Notes under the pieces: generated by a model | Told to the model about the DNA's origin: nothing | The model's input: the letters and a program-made list of their open reading frames with translations, nothing else | Database searches by the model: none | Program-made: the position numbers and the translations under genes | Assembly: GCF_006494775.1 (NCBI RefSeq) | Contig: NZ_CP041146.1 | Span: 1,240,001 to 1,304,000, forward strand | Source of the DNA: Nocardioides humi | Lineage (GTDB): Bacteria > Actinomycetota > Actinomycetes > Propionibacteriales > Nocardioidaceae | Reading direction: 5' to 3' | DNA length: 64,000 bases | Shown here: one piece after another, positions 46,001-55,247 of the stretch | Position numbering within the stretch: position 1 is the first letter of the stretch | Layout of the letters: each line of letters starts with the position of its first letter

Positions 46001-46774
46001 CTACGCGCCGAAGCGGCGCTCGCGCTGGGCGTAGGCGCGGATCGCGCGCAGGAAGTCGACGCGACGGAAGTCCGGCCAGTAGGCCTCGCAGAAGTAGAAC
46101 TCCGACTTCGCGCTCTGCCACAGCAGGAACCCGCCGAGCCGCTGCTCCCCCGACGTCCGGATCACCAGGTCGGGATCGGGCTGACCCTTGGTGTAGAGGT
46201 GCTCCTCGATGTGCTCGATGTCGATCTGCTGGGCGAGCTCCTCGAGCGAGGTGCCGCGGGCGGCGTGCTCGGTGAGCAGCGACCGGACGGCGTCGGCGAT
46301 CTCGCGGCGGCCGCCGTAGGCCACCGCCACGTTGACGATCATCCCGTCGACGTCGGCGGTCGCCTCGGCCGCGGCCTTGAGCCGCTTCGCGGTCGCGGCG
46401 GGCAGCAGGTCGAGCGCGCCCACGGGATGCAGCCGCCAGCGGCGCTGGTCGGCGAGGGAGTCGACGGCGTCGGCGATGATCTCCAGCAGCGGCTCCAGCT
46501 CGCCGGCCGGGCGGTTGAGGTTGTCGGTGGAGAGCAGCCACAGGGTGACGACCTCGATCCCGACGTCGTCGCACCAGCCGAGCAGCGGCTCGATGTTGGC
46601 CGCGCCGGCCCGGTGCCCGTGAGCAGTGTCACGGCCGACCGCCTTCGCCCAGCGCCGGTTGCCGTCGAGCATCACGCCGATGTGCTTGGGCAGGTTGCCG
46701 GGCATCCTGCGAAGCATGCGTGCCTCGTAGGCGGGGTAGAGCACCCTGCGCACACCGCGCTTCCAGTCCGCCAC
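46001..46774 (-). CDS. uppS: Isoprenyl transferase (cis-prenyl diphosphate synthase, UppS family)
   Basis: 257 residues. LPKHIGVMLDGNRRWAK carries the catalytic Asp and the diphosphate-binding residues, HGHRAGAANI and TLWLLSTDNLNRP follow, and IRTSGEQRLGGFLLWQ is the conserved C-terminal motif. Family members build cis-polyprenyl diphosphates for cell-wall lipid carriers; chain length (short Z,E-farnesyl or long decaprenyl) cannot be told. The GTG at 46774 is chosen over longer frames because TACGAT ends 6 bases before it, giving a leaderless mRNA. Confidence 0.93.
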   Translation of the reverse strand: MADWKRGVRRVLYPAYEARMLRRMPGNLPKHIGVMLDGNRRWAKAVGRDTAHGHRAGAANIEPLLGWCDDVGIEVVTLWLLSTDNLNRPAGELEPLLEIIADAVDSLADQRRWRLHPVGALDLLPAATAKRLKAAAEATADVDGMIVNVAVAYGGRREIADAVRSLLTEHAARGTSLEELAQQIDIEHIEEHLYTKGQPDPDLVIRTSGEQRLGGFLLWQSAKSEFYFCEAYWPDFRRVDFLRAIRAYAQRERRFGA

Positions 46775-46877
46775 AGAGTGATCGTAGCCGGGGTTCCGGC
46801 CTACCCACCCGACTGACACGATGGGCACCTGCACGTACCCCCGGCCTCTCCCCCGAGACCAGACAGATAGGACGACC

Positions 46878-48050
46878 ATGACTGCAGCCGCCTGGCACCC
46901 GGACCCGACCGGCCGCCACGAGCTCCGCTACTGGGACGGCGCCCAGTGGACCGACCACGTGTCCGACCAGGGCGTCCAGTCGACCTCCCCGCTCTATCCC
47001 GCGGCCGACGCGGGCGCCGGGGCCGCCGACAGCGGGGCGTCCGGCGACGCGTGGGTGGGCAGCCAGGAGGCCGAGCAGGCCGCCGAGGCCGAGGCGGCCG
47101 GGCCTGCGGAGTCGGCGGAGTCGGGCGGGCAGTCGGGCGAGGCCGACCCGGAGCCGGCGTTCTCCTTCGACGCCGTGACGGCGGTCGCGCCGCGGGCGGC
47201 GGAGCCGGCCAGCCAGCCGGCACCCGAGCAGCCGATGGAGCAGGCTCCCGAGCAGCAGCCGGCCCAGCCGTGGACCCCGGCGCCGGCGTACCCGCCCCAG
47301 GCCCCCGCTCAGGCCCAGCCCCAGCCCGCCGCCCAGCCGATGGCGGCGTACGGCGACCAGCAGGTCCCCGCCAACGCCTTCGCGGGCATCACCGGCGATC
47401 TCATCGACGGCCGCTTCAGCGAGAAGGACGGCGTGGGCGCGAGCCTGCAGAACAGCCGGCTGCTGCGGGTCCGGATCGCCGAGCCGTTCATGGCGCGGCA
47501 GGGCGCGATGGTGGCGTACCAGGGCAATGTGAACTTCGCCTACCAGGGGGGCGGCGCGGCGAAGTTCCTGAAGAAGGCGTTCACCGGCGAGGGCCTGTCG
47601 CTGATGCGGGTCGAGGGCCAGGGCGACGTGTTCCTCGCCGACGAGGCCCACCACGTCCACGTGCTCCACCTCAACAACAGCGGGATCTCCGTCAACGGCA
47701 AGAACGTGCTGGCGTTCTCCGCCGCGCTGGACTGGAACATCGAGCGGGTCAAGGGCGGCAGCATCGCGGCCGGCGGCCTGTTCAACACCACGCTGCGCGG
47801 CACCGGCTGGGTGGCGATCACCACCCACGGCGAGCCGGTCGTCCTCAACCCCGCGGAGGCGGCGACCTTCGCCGACTCCGACGCGCTGGTCGCGTGGTCG
47901 GTGCACCTGCAGACCTCGATCCGCTCCACGGTCTCCGCGGGCGCCCTGATCGGCCGCGGCTCCGGGGAGGCCTTCCAGGTCGCGTTCCAGGGAGCCGGCT
48001 TCGTGATCGTGCAGCCCTCCGAGGGACCCCGGATCCCGACCGCGGGCTGA
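46878..48050 (+). CDS. AIM24 family protein with N-terminal DUF2510 domain
   Basis: 390 residues. Residues 1-35 (AAWHPDPTGRHELRYWDGAQ, WTDHV) form a DUF2510 domain. A low-complexity Ala/Glu/Pro/Gln-rich linker of about 120 residues follows. The rest is an AIM24-like beta domain: LLRVRIAEPFMARQGAMVAY, GEGLSLMRVEGQGDVFLAD and RGTGWVAITTHGEP. AIM24 proteins in other bacteria have been linked to membrane or stress responses, but no activity is known. The linker suggests tethered, possibly surface- or membrane-associated display. No signal peptide is seen. Confidence 0.87.
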   Translation: MTAAAWHPDPTGRHELRYWDGAQWTDHVSDQGVQSTSPLYPAADAGAGAADSGASGDAWVGSQEAEQAAEAEAAGPAESAESGGQSGEADPEPAFSFDAVTAVAPRAAEPASQPAPEQPMEQAPEQQPAQPWTPAPAYPPQAPAQAQPQPAAQPMAAYGDQQVPANAFAGITGDLIDGRFSEKDGVGASLQNSRLLRVRIAEPFMARQGAMVAYQGNVNFAYQGGGAAKFLKKAFTGEGLSLMRVEGQGDVFLADEAHHVHVLHLNNSGISVNGKNVLAFSAALDWNIERVKGGSIAAGGLFNTTLRGTGWVAITTHGEPVVLNPAEAATFADSDALVAWSVHLQTSIRSTVSAGALIGRGSGEAFQVAFQGAGFVIVQPSEGPRIPTAG

Positions 48051-48074
48051 CACCGGGACGGTATCCTCGGCCCC

Positions 48075-48815
48075 ATGAACCAGGCCCTCCACCACGCGAA
48101 CGACAAGGTCCGCGCCCGGCTGGACGACCTCGGGGAGCAGATCAGCGAGAAGGTCGCGGAGATCAAGCCCAAGCTCCGCGGCTGGATCCATCTCGTGTCG
48201 ACCCCACTCGTCCTGGCCGCAGGCGTCGTCCTCATCGCCCTGTCCCCGACCGCCACGACGAAGGTGGGCTCGGCACTGTACGCCGGCTCCGCGCTGCTGC
48301 TCTTCGGCATCTCCGCGCTCTACCACCGCGGGACCTGGTCACCGAAGGTCTGGCAGGTGCTCAACCGGTTCGACCACTCCAACATCTTCCTGTTCATCGC
48401 CGGCTCCTACACACCGTTCGCGCTGATCCTGCTCGACGGCGCCTCGCGGGTCGTGATGCTCTCCGTCGTGTGGACGGGCGCGCTGCTCGGCATCGGGTTC
48501 AAGCTGTTCTGGCCCACTGCCCCGCGCTGGCTGTCGGCGCCGATCTACATCGCCCTCGGCTGGGCCGCGATCTTCTTCATCCCGGCGTTCTTCCACGGCG
48601 CCACCGCCCTCGGGCTCGGCATCGGGATCGCGATCTTCGTGCTGATCGCCGTGGGCGGCGCGCTGTACACCGTCGGCGGCCTGGTCTACGGCTTCAAGTG
48701 GCCCAACCCGTCACCGCGGGTGTTCGGGTTCCACGAGATCTTCCACGGCTTCACCATCGCCGCGTTCGCCACGCACTACGTCGGCGTCTCGCTGGCGACG
48801 TACTCCCTGCGCTGA
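48075..48815 (+). CDS. Hemolysin III / PAQR-family membrane protein
   Basis: 246 residues with seven membrane helices. Conserved motifs are RGWIHLVSTPLVLAAG (His), SALYHRGTW (His), RFDHSNIFLFIAGSYTPF (Asp-His) and the C-terminal HEIFHGFTIAAFATHY (His), the zinc-site residues of PAQR/YqfA proteins. A 35-residue amphipathic N-terminus precedes the first helix. TATCCT ends 7 bases before the ATG, so the mRNA is probably leaderless. The stop region overlaps the convergent rlmC gene by 40 bp. Function in bacteria is unresolved. Confidence 0.9.
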   Translation: MNQALHHANDKVRARLDDLGEQISEKVAEIKPKLRGWIHLVSTPLVLAAGVVLIALSPTATTKVGSALYAGSALLLFGISALYHRGTWSPKVWQVLNRFDHSNIFLFIAGSYTPFALILLDGASRVVMLSVVWTGALLGIGFKLFWPTAPRWLSAPIYIALGWAAIFFIPAFFHGATALGLGIGIAIFVLIAVGGALYTVGGLVYGFKWPNPSPRVFGFHEIFHGFTIAAFATHYVGVSLATYSLR

Positions 48816-49972
48816 GCGTCGCGCTCCAGCAGCACCAGCACCTCCGCGTGGGGCGTCTGCGGGAACATGTCGAGCAGCCGTCCCCGCACCGGCCGGTACG
48901 ACGCCAGGTCGGCCAGGTCGCGGGCCAGGGTCTCCGGGTTGCAGCTGGAGTAGAGCACGTGCGCCGCGCCCGACTCCTCCAGCCGCTGGGAGAGGTCGTG
49001 CCCGAGGCCGCGGCGGGGCGGGTTGACCACGACCAGGTCGGCGGCGCGCAGCAGGCCGGTGTGCGCGGGGGCGGTGGCGTCGCCGACGGCGAAGTCGATG
49101 GTGCCGGGCAGCCCCGCCTCGTCGCGGGAGCGCTCGGCGCTGGCGATCGCGTCGGCGCTGATCTCGATGCCGGTCACCCGCCGGCCGGGCGCGGCCAGGT
49201 GGAGGGCGAAGCCGCCGACGCCGCAGTAGAGGTCGACCACCCGCCGCGGCGCCAGGTCGGCGACCCAGGCGGCGGCCTCGGTGTAGAGGGCCGCGGCGAC
49301 CGCGGTGTTGGTCTGGAAGAAGCTGCGCGGGCGCAGGTGCAGGCTGATCGCGCCGAGCCGCATCGGCAGGGTCTCGGCCCGGGTCAGCACGATCTCGCGG
49401 TCGCCCTCGAGCACCGCCCGGTGCTCGGGCTGGACGTTGAGGGTGAGCACGCGCAGCCCCGGAAGGACGTCGCGCAGCCAGGGCAGGTACTTGCGCACCC
49501 GTGCCTCGGTCGCGGTCGAGCGCACCACCAGCCGCACCATCAGCTCGCCGTCGGGCGACTCCGTGACGAGCACGTGCTTGAGCTCGCCGCGCCGGGCCAC
49601 CGGCGCCGCCGACCGGACGTCGTACGGCGTCAGGTCGGCGCGCCGCACCAGCTCCGCGAGCACCGGCAGCGCCGCCACGATGCCCGGCGTGTGCAGGGCG
49701 CAGTCGCGCAGGTCGACCCCGGCGCCGTCCGCGCCGAGGATCCCGAGCGTCGGCGCGTCCGCCGTGCCGCCGGCGACCATCTTCGCCTTGTTGCGGAAGC
49801 CGGCGTCCGGGCTGGTGACCGGCTGCTCCCACCGCAGGCCGGGGGCGTCGACCAGTGCCCGGGTCGCGGTCTGCTTGGCGGCCAGCTGGTCGTCGTACCC
49901 GCGCCCGAGCCAGGCGCAGGACCGGCACTCCCCCACCGTGAAGTGGGTGCAGTCGAGCACGGCGAGAGCCAT
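48776..49972 (-). CDS. rlmC: 23S rRNA (uracil-C5)-methyltransferase, RlmC/TrmA type
   Basis: 398 residues. Cysteines for a [4Fe-4S] cluster are in DCTHFTVGECRSCAWLG and DLRDCALH. SFFQTNTAVAAALYTEAAAW and VDLYCGVGGFALHLA are the SAM-binding region, NPPRRGL the motif IV and YSSCNPETLARDLADL the catalytic Cys region. The pattern is closest to RlmC (U747), but RlmD-type specificity cannot be excluded. The ATG at 49972 is used: TACGAT ends 7 bases upstream, suggesting a leaderless mRNA; an in-frame ATG at 49981 overlaps that -10. Confidence 0.88.
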   Translation of the reverse strand: MALAVLDCTHFTVGECRSCAWLGRGYDDQLAAKQTATRALVDAPGLRWEQPVTSPDAGFRNKAKMVAGGTADAPTLGILGADGAGVDLRDCALHTPGIVAALPVLAELVRRADLTPYDVRSAAPVARRGELKHVLVTESPDGELMVRLVVRSTATEARVRKYLPWLRDVLPGLRVLTLNVQPEHRAVLEGDREIVLTRAETLPMRLGAISLHLRPRSFFQTNTAVAAALYTEAAAWVADLAPRRVVDLYCGVGGFALHLAAPGRRVTGIEISADAIASAERSRDEAGLPGTIDFAVGDATAPAHTGLLRAADLVVVNPPRRGLGHDLSQRLEESGAAHVLYSSCNPETLARDLADLASYRPVRGRLLDMFPQTPHAEVLVLLERDAQRREYVASETPT

Positions 49973-50005
49973 GAGATCCATCGTAGGCGGCAGCATCTCG
50001 GCGAC

Positions 50006-50657
<652 letters not shown>

Positions 50658-50680
50658 GCACATCCTCGTAGGCTGCCGCC

Positions 50681-51412
50681 GTGTCCTCCCCGCTCGAGAA
50701 GGTGCAGGCCGCACCGGTCCTCGCCACCGTCCGCCGCCTGGAGCAGCGGATCGGGGCGCGGTTCCCCGGGCGCGGGCTGCATCGGGTCGTCGGCGAGCTG
50801 GCGGCGCTGGTGCAGACGGTGGACTCCTCGACGGCGTCCGCACGCGGCCGGCGGTCCTGGCTGCGGCCGCTGTCCCGCTTCGGGATCATCGCGGTCCTGG
50901 TCGTCACCGGGACCGTGATGGCGCTGGCGCTCCGCTCGGCGATCGCCGACGCCCCCGACGACGGCCTGGAATGGATCCCACTGCTGGAGAGCGCGGTCAA
51001 CGACCTGGTGTTCGCGGCGCTGGCCATCTGGTTCCTCTACTCCGTCCCGGAGCGGCTGCAGCGCTCGAGCCTGCTCGAGCTGCTCCACCGGCTGCGGTCG
51101 CTGGCCCACATCGTCGACATGCACCAGCTCACCAAGGATCCCGAGCGGTTCCGCGCCTCGTTCCGGCCGACGACCGCCAGCGTCGAGGTGGACCTGACGC
51201 CCCAGCAGCTGGAGTACTACCTCGACTACTGCTCCGAGCTGCTCAGCCTGGTCGGCAAGACGGCCGCCCTGTGCGCCGAGGCCTCCCGGGACCCGGTCGT
51301 GCTCGACACGGTCAGCACGATCGAGACGCTGACGGTCTCGCTGGAGCGCAAGATCTGGCAGAAGATCGCGGTGCTCAACGCCGAGCGCGGCTCGTCGCCG
51401 GCGGCGAAGTAG
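50681..51412 (+). CDS. Hypothetical membrane protein with two helices
   Basis: 243 residues from GTG. Two membrane helices (FGIIAVLVVTGTVMALALRS and LVFAALAIWFLYSV) lie between an N-terminal arm and a C-terminal domain with alpha-helical pattern (TPQQLEYYLDYCSELLSLVG). TAGGCT ends 6 bases before the start, so the mRNA may be leaderless. No family recognised. It precedes the STAND regulator by 10 bp and the two could be expressed together. Confidence 0.8.
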   Translation: MSSPLEKVQAAPVLATVRRLEQRIGARFPGRGLHRVVGELAALVQTVDSSTASARGRRSWLRPLSRFGIIAVLVVTGTVMALALRSAIADAPDDGLEWIPLLESAVNDLVFAALAIWFLYSVPERLQRSSLLELLHRLRSLAHIVDMHQLTKDPERFRASFRPTTASVEVDLTPQQLEYYLDYCSELLSLVGKTAALCAEASRDPVVLDTVSTIETLTVSLERKIWQKIAVLNAERGSSPAAK

Positions 51413-51422
51413 CCTGACCGCC

Positions 51423-53948
51423 ATGGGTCGCGTCGCTCGTCCCCGCGCGCCGGCCGGCGCGTCGGGCTTCGATGCGATCGCAGTCGCCCTCCAGGAGCTG
51501 CGCGGGCGAGCCGGGCACCCGTCGTACGCCGAGATCGCCCGCCTGGTCTCCGACGCCCGGGCGGCGTCCGGGGTGCCGCCCGGCGAGGCCCGGGTGGCGA
51601 AGTCGACGGTCTACGACATCTTCCGGACCGGCCGCCAGCGCCTCGACTCCGACCTCGTGGCCGAGGTGGTCGCGGTGCTGGGGGCCGACGCGGCAGAGGC
51701 GGCTCGCTGGGCCGAGGAGTGCCGGCGGGCGCAGCAGGCCCACGCGGCGCAGGAGTCGGCCGGCGTGCGCGCCGATCTGCCACCCGAGGAGCACTTCGTC
51801 GGGCGGGACGACCACGTGGCGCGGATCGCCGCGGCCGAGCCCGGCGCGGTGTTCGCGATCACCGGGCTGGCCGGCGCCGGCAAGACGACGCTGGCCGTCG
51901 AGGCGGCTCGGCGCCTGCTGGCCGACGGCCGCTCCGACGGAGTGTTGCTGGCCGACCTGCGCGGCTTCGACGCCGACCTGCCACCGGCGGCGCCGCGCGC
52001 GGTCGCCGCCGGCCTGCTGCGGCTGCTCGGCGACAGCTCGCGGGTGCCCGGTGATCCGGCCGAGGCCGTCGCCGCGCTCGCGGGCGAGCTGGCAGCCGAC
52101 GATCCCCGGGTGCTGGTCCTCGACGACGCGGCCGACACCGAGCAGGTCGTCGCCCTCGCCGGCTGCAACCCCTCGGGGATCACGCTGGTGACCAGTCGCC
52201 GCCGCCTGGAGCTGTCGGACACCGATACGATCGAGCTCGGCGATCTCGACGCCGCCGACGCAGCCCGTCTGCTGAGCGAGATCGCCGGCCACTCCGATGA
52301 CGCCACGGATCCGGCCGCGCTCCAGATCGTGACCGCGACGGGACTGTTGCCGCTGACCGTCTCGCTCACCGCGGGACGGATGGCCCAGCGCGTCGGCTGG
52401 TCGATGGCGGACCACCTCGCGGCCCTCGCCGAACGGCCCGCGCGGCTCGGTGACGACCTGCACGCGGGTCTCGAGGCGTCGTACCAGCTCCTGGCGCCCG
52501 CGAGCCGCGCGGTGCTTCGCCAGCTGGCCGACCAGCCCTGCGCCGACCTGACGCTCGTCCAGGTGGCCGCGCTGACCGGCCGTGCCGAGAGCGAGGCCGC
52601 CTCCGTCCTGGCCGAGCTCCGCGAGCTCCACCTGGTCGGCATGAGCGGTCCCAGGCGGTTCGCGCTGCACGACGCGGTGCGGATGTTCGCCCGTGACCAG
52701 GCGATCGAGCTGGACCGGCCCAGCGACCGGGTCGCCGCGCTCGGCCGGCTGGCGCGACACCTCCTCGTGATGGCGTGGTCGGCGCACCGGGCTCGCTTCG
52801 ACGGCGTCCCGTGGGAGTACCAGCCGCCGGACGATCTCGACCTGGTCGCCCTCGACGACGACGAGGGCCGGGCCTGGCTGGCCGACAACGTCGACAGCGT
52901 GCTCGCCATCGCGCAGTCCGGTGCCCGGATCGGGCGGCCGCTGCTGGGCTGCGAGCTCTCCGGAGCGACCACCTGGTGGCTGAACCACACCTTGCGCCTC
53001 CACGATGCCGAGCAGCTGCATCGCCAGGCGATCGCGGCGGCCGAGGCCGGCGGGACCGACCGGCCGGGCACGTCGATGCTGCTGGCCCGCGCCCGGCTCG
53101 GTCTGGGGCAGACCCTCGCCTTTCTCGCCCGGTTCGAGGAGGCCGCGACCGTCCTGGAGACCGCGCGCTCCGAGCTCGTCGCCGCCGACGACGCCGGCGG
53201 CGAGCGCAAGGCCGTCAACGCGCTGTCCGTCATCGCGACCATGCAGGGGCGTCACGACGACGCCATCGCCGGCTTCCAGCGGGCGGCGGAGCTGGCGAGC
53301 CGGATCGGAGACCTGTTCGGCGAGTCCCAGGCCGTCGACAACCTCTCCGTGGTCCACCACCGCTCCGGACGGCCCGAGCTCGCCGTGGCCGCCAGTCGTC
53401 GCGCGCAGGCGCTCGCAGAGCAGCTGGGCGACCTCGACCAGCTGACCGACTACGTGCTCAACATGGTCGACCCCCTCCTCGCGATGGGGGATGCGACGGC
53501 GGCCCGCGACGCGGCCCGCCGCGGCGTCGATCTCGCCCGTCGCCGCGGCCACCCGTCGCTGCCTCGCGGCCTCGCCAACCTCGCGCTCGCCTCCGAGGCT
53601 CTGGGCGAGTACGGCGAGACCCGCGCCCACCTGCTCGAAGCACTCGACAACTCGGTGCAGACCGGCCTTCGCAGCGGGCAGATCGAGATCCTCACCGAGC
53701 TCGGACGCCTCGACCTCCGGCTCGGCGAGACCGAGACCGCGCGCGGGCACTACGCGGCCGCGGCGCAGGTGGCCGAGGAGTCGGACATCCCGCTCGGGGT
53801 GGCCCGCGCCACCGAGGGCCTCGGCTCAGTGGCCGAGGCCTCGGGCGACTCCGCGCTCGCCCACCGCCACTGGCGGCGGGCGCTCGAGCTCTTCGAGCAG
53901 GTGGGCTCCGAGGAGGCGGCGCCGCTGCGCGAACGGCTTCGCAGCTGA
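51423..53948 (+). CDS. STAND-type regulator: HTH, NB-ARC-like ATPase and TPR repeats
   Basis: 841 residues. The N-terminal 90 residues (PSYAEIARLVSDARAAS, VAKSTVYDIFRTGR) look like a DNA-binding helix-turn-helix. The ATPase domain starts near 120: VGRDDHV, Walker A ITGLAGAGKTTLA (148-157), Walker B VLVLDDAAD, TLVTSRR as sensor and LPLTVSLTAGRMA. From about 540 on there are repeated TPR-like helices (ERKAVNALSVIATMQGRHDD, then SGRPELAVAASRRAQ). This layout is that of AfsR/SARP-like or XRE-STAND switches, which sense a ligand by the TPR part. TAGCCT ends 7 bases before the ATG. Target genes are unknown. Confidence 0.9.
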   Translation: MGRVARPRAPAGASGFDAIAVALQELRGRAGHPSYAEIARLVSDARAASGVPPGEARVAKSTVYDIFRTGRQRLDSDLVAEVVAVLGADAAEAARWAEECRRAQQAHAAQESAGVRADLPPEEHFVGRDDHVARIAAAEPGAVFAITGLAGAGKTTLAVEAARRLLADGRSDGVLLADLRGFDADLPPAAPRAVAAGLLRLLGDSSRVPGDPAEAVAALAGELAADDPRVLVLDDAADTEQVVALAGCNPSGITLVTSRRRLELSDTDTIELGDLDAADAARLLSEIAGHSDDATDPAALQIVTATGLLPLTVSLTAGRMAQRVGWSMADHLAALAERPARLGDDLHAGLEASYQLLAPASRAVLRQLADQPCADLTLVQVAALTGRAESEAASVLAELRELHLVGMSGPRRFALHDAVRMFARDQAIELDRPSDRVAALGRLARHLLVMAWSAHRARFDGVPWEYQPPDDLDLVALDDDEGRAWLADNVDSVLAIAQSGARIGRPLLGCELSGATTWWLNHTLRLHDAEQLHRQAIAAAEAGGTDRPGTSMLLARARLGLGQTLAFLARFEEAATVLETARSELVAADDAGGERKAVNALSVIATMQGRHDDAIAGFQRAAELASRIGDLFGESQAVDNLSVVHHRSGRPELAVAASRRAQALAEQLGDLDQLTDYVLNMVDPLLAMGDATAARDAARRGVDLARRRGHPSLPRGLANLALASEALGEYGETRAHLLEALDNSVQTGLRSGQIEILTELGRLDLRLGETETARGHYAAAAQVAEESDIPLGVARATEGLGSVAEASGDSALAHRHWRRALELFEQVGSEEAAPLRERLRS

Positions 53949-53978
53949 CCTGCTGCCGGTGGCGCGAGCGTCAGGCCC

Positions 53979-55247
53979 TCAGCGTCGGACCTTGATCTTC
54001 TTGCTGCTGCCCGTGACGGTGACGACGGCCTTGGTCACCCGCTTCTTGCGCACGGTCTTGAGGCCCTTCTTCGTGAGCTTGACCTTGACCTTCTTCTTGG
54101 CGCCCGCGGGAATCGCGTAGGCCTTGGGCTTGGCCAGCGGCTTGCCCTTCTTCGTCCTCACGGTCACCGTGCCCGAGCACGGCGTCGCGCTGATGCACTT
54201 CACCGTGATCTTGAGCTTCTTCTTCGCGACCCGGACGCCCTTCTTGGGCGCCTTCACCTTGGCGATCCCGGCGCCCGCACCTGCCAAGACATACTTGACG
54301 ACCCCGTTCTGGAAGGGGGCCGGGGAGCCGCTGAGGTAGAGCTCCCGCCCCGGGCCGAACGCCAGTCCCGTCTTCTCGCTCATGGTCCCGGCGCTCTTGG
54401 TGGTGGCGGTGACGCTCCCGAGATACACGCCGGCCAGGGTGAAGGCCTTCACCTGGTCGGACAGGTCCACGACGAGGACGACGCCGTCGTCACGGACCTC
54501 GACCTCCTGCGGTTCCCCGACGAAGGCCTCGGGGCCGCCGTTCAGCCCTCCCCAGCTGGTCACATAGTCGCCGTCCGCGGTGAAGACCTCGATGCGGTGG
54601 TTGCGCCTGTCGGCCACGACGACGCTGCCGTCGGGCGCGATGCCGAGTCCCCAGGGCGCGTTCAACTTCCCCGGAGCGGAGCCGGAGCCGCCGAAGGTGC
54701 CCTGCCGATTGTTGGCGACGTCGAAGACCACGACCTGGTCGGCGGTCGGGCTCGCGGCGTAGATCCACCCGTTGGGACCGATCCCGATACCGGCCAGTGA
54801 CGTCGTGTGATCCCCGTCGTCATTCATCCGGTAGGACCGCAGGAACTGGCCGGTCTTCGAGTACACATCGATGCTGGCCCCGATGTAGTCGGAGACATAC
54901 ACATTCCCCGCCGGGTCCACGGCCATCCCTCCGACCGTGGAGGCTGCTGTGAAGGGCATCTCCCAGGTCGCCCGCGGAGCGCCGTCGGCGTCGTAGACAT
55001 GCACCACCTTCGCACTCGTCCCCGGTCCGCCCGCGGCTGGTCCGCCCAGGTACACCCGACCGGCGGCGTCGGTCGCCACGGCCTCGACGGTCTCCGAGGC
55101 GTCCGTCGAGTAGATCCATTCCGTCGCATAGGCGTACCCGACCGGCCCCGGACCGGCAGCGGCCCCCGCCGCCCCGACCGAGCCTGACGGCACCAGGGCC
55201 ACCGCGAGCAGGCCCACCGAGACCACCGCCGACACCATCCGCTTCAT
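53979..55247 (-). CDS. Secreted NHL-repeat beta-propeller protein with basic Ig-like tail
   Basis: 422 residues. The signal peptide is MKRMVSAVVSVGLLAVALVP, followed by GAAGAA. The body has repeated NHL/beta-propeller blades (GGMAVDPAGNVYVSDY, GIGIGPNGWIYAAS, GLGIAPDGSVVVADRRNHRI). The last about 110 residues are an Ig-like fold rich in lysine (APKKGVRVAKKKLKITVKC and AGAKKKVKVKLTKKG), a tail common in secreted proteins of this group. The ATG overlaps the MocR gene stop (ATGA). Its ligand is unknown. Confidence 0.85.
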   Translation of the reverse strand: MKRMVSAVVSVGLLAVALVPSGSVGAAGAAAGPGPVGYAYATEWIYSTDASETVEAVATDAAGRVYLGGPAAGGPGTSAKVVHVYDADGAPRATWEMPFTAASTVGGMAVDPAGNVYVSDYIGASIDVYSKTGQFLRSYRMNDDGDHTTSLAGIGIGPNGWIYAASPTADQVVVFDVANNRQGTFGGSGSAPGKLNAPWGLGIAPDGSVVVADRRNHRIEVFTADGDYVTSWGGLNGGPEAFVGEPQEVEVRDDGVVLVVDLSDQVKAFTLAGVYLGSVTATTKSAGTMSEKTGLAFGPGRELYLSGSPAPFQNGVVKYVLAGAGAGIAKVKAPKKGVRVAKKKLKITVKCISATPCSGTVTVRTKKGKPLAKPKAYAIPAGAKKKVKVKLTKKGLKTVRKKRVTKAVVTVTGSSKKIKVRR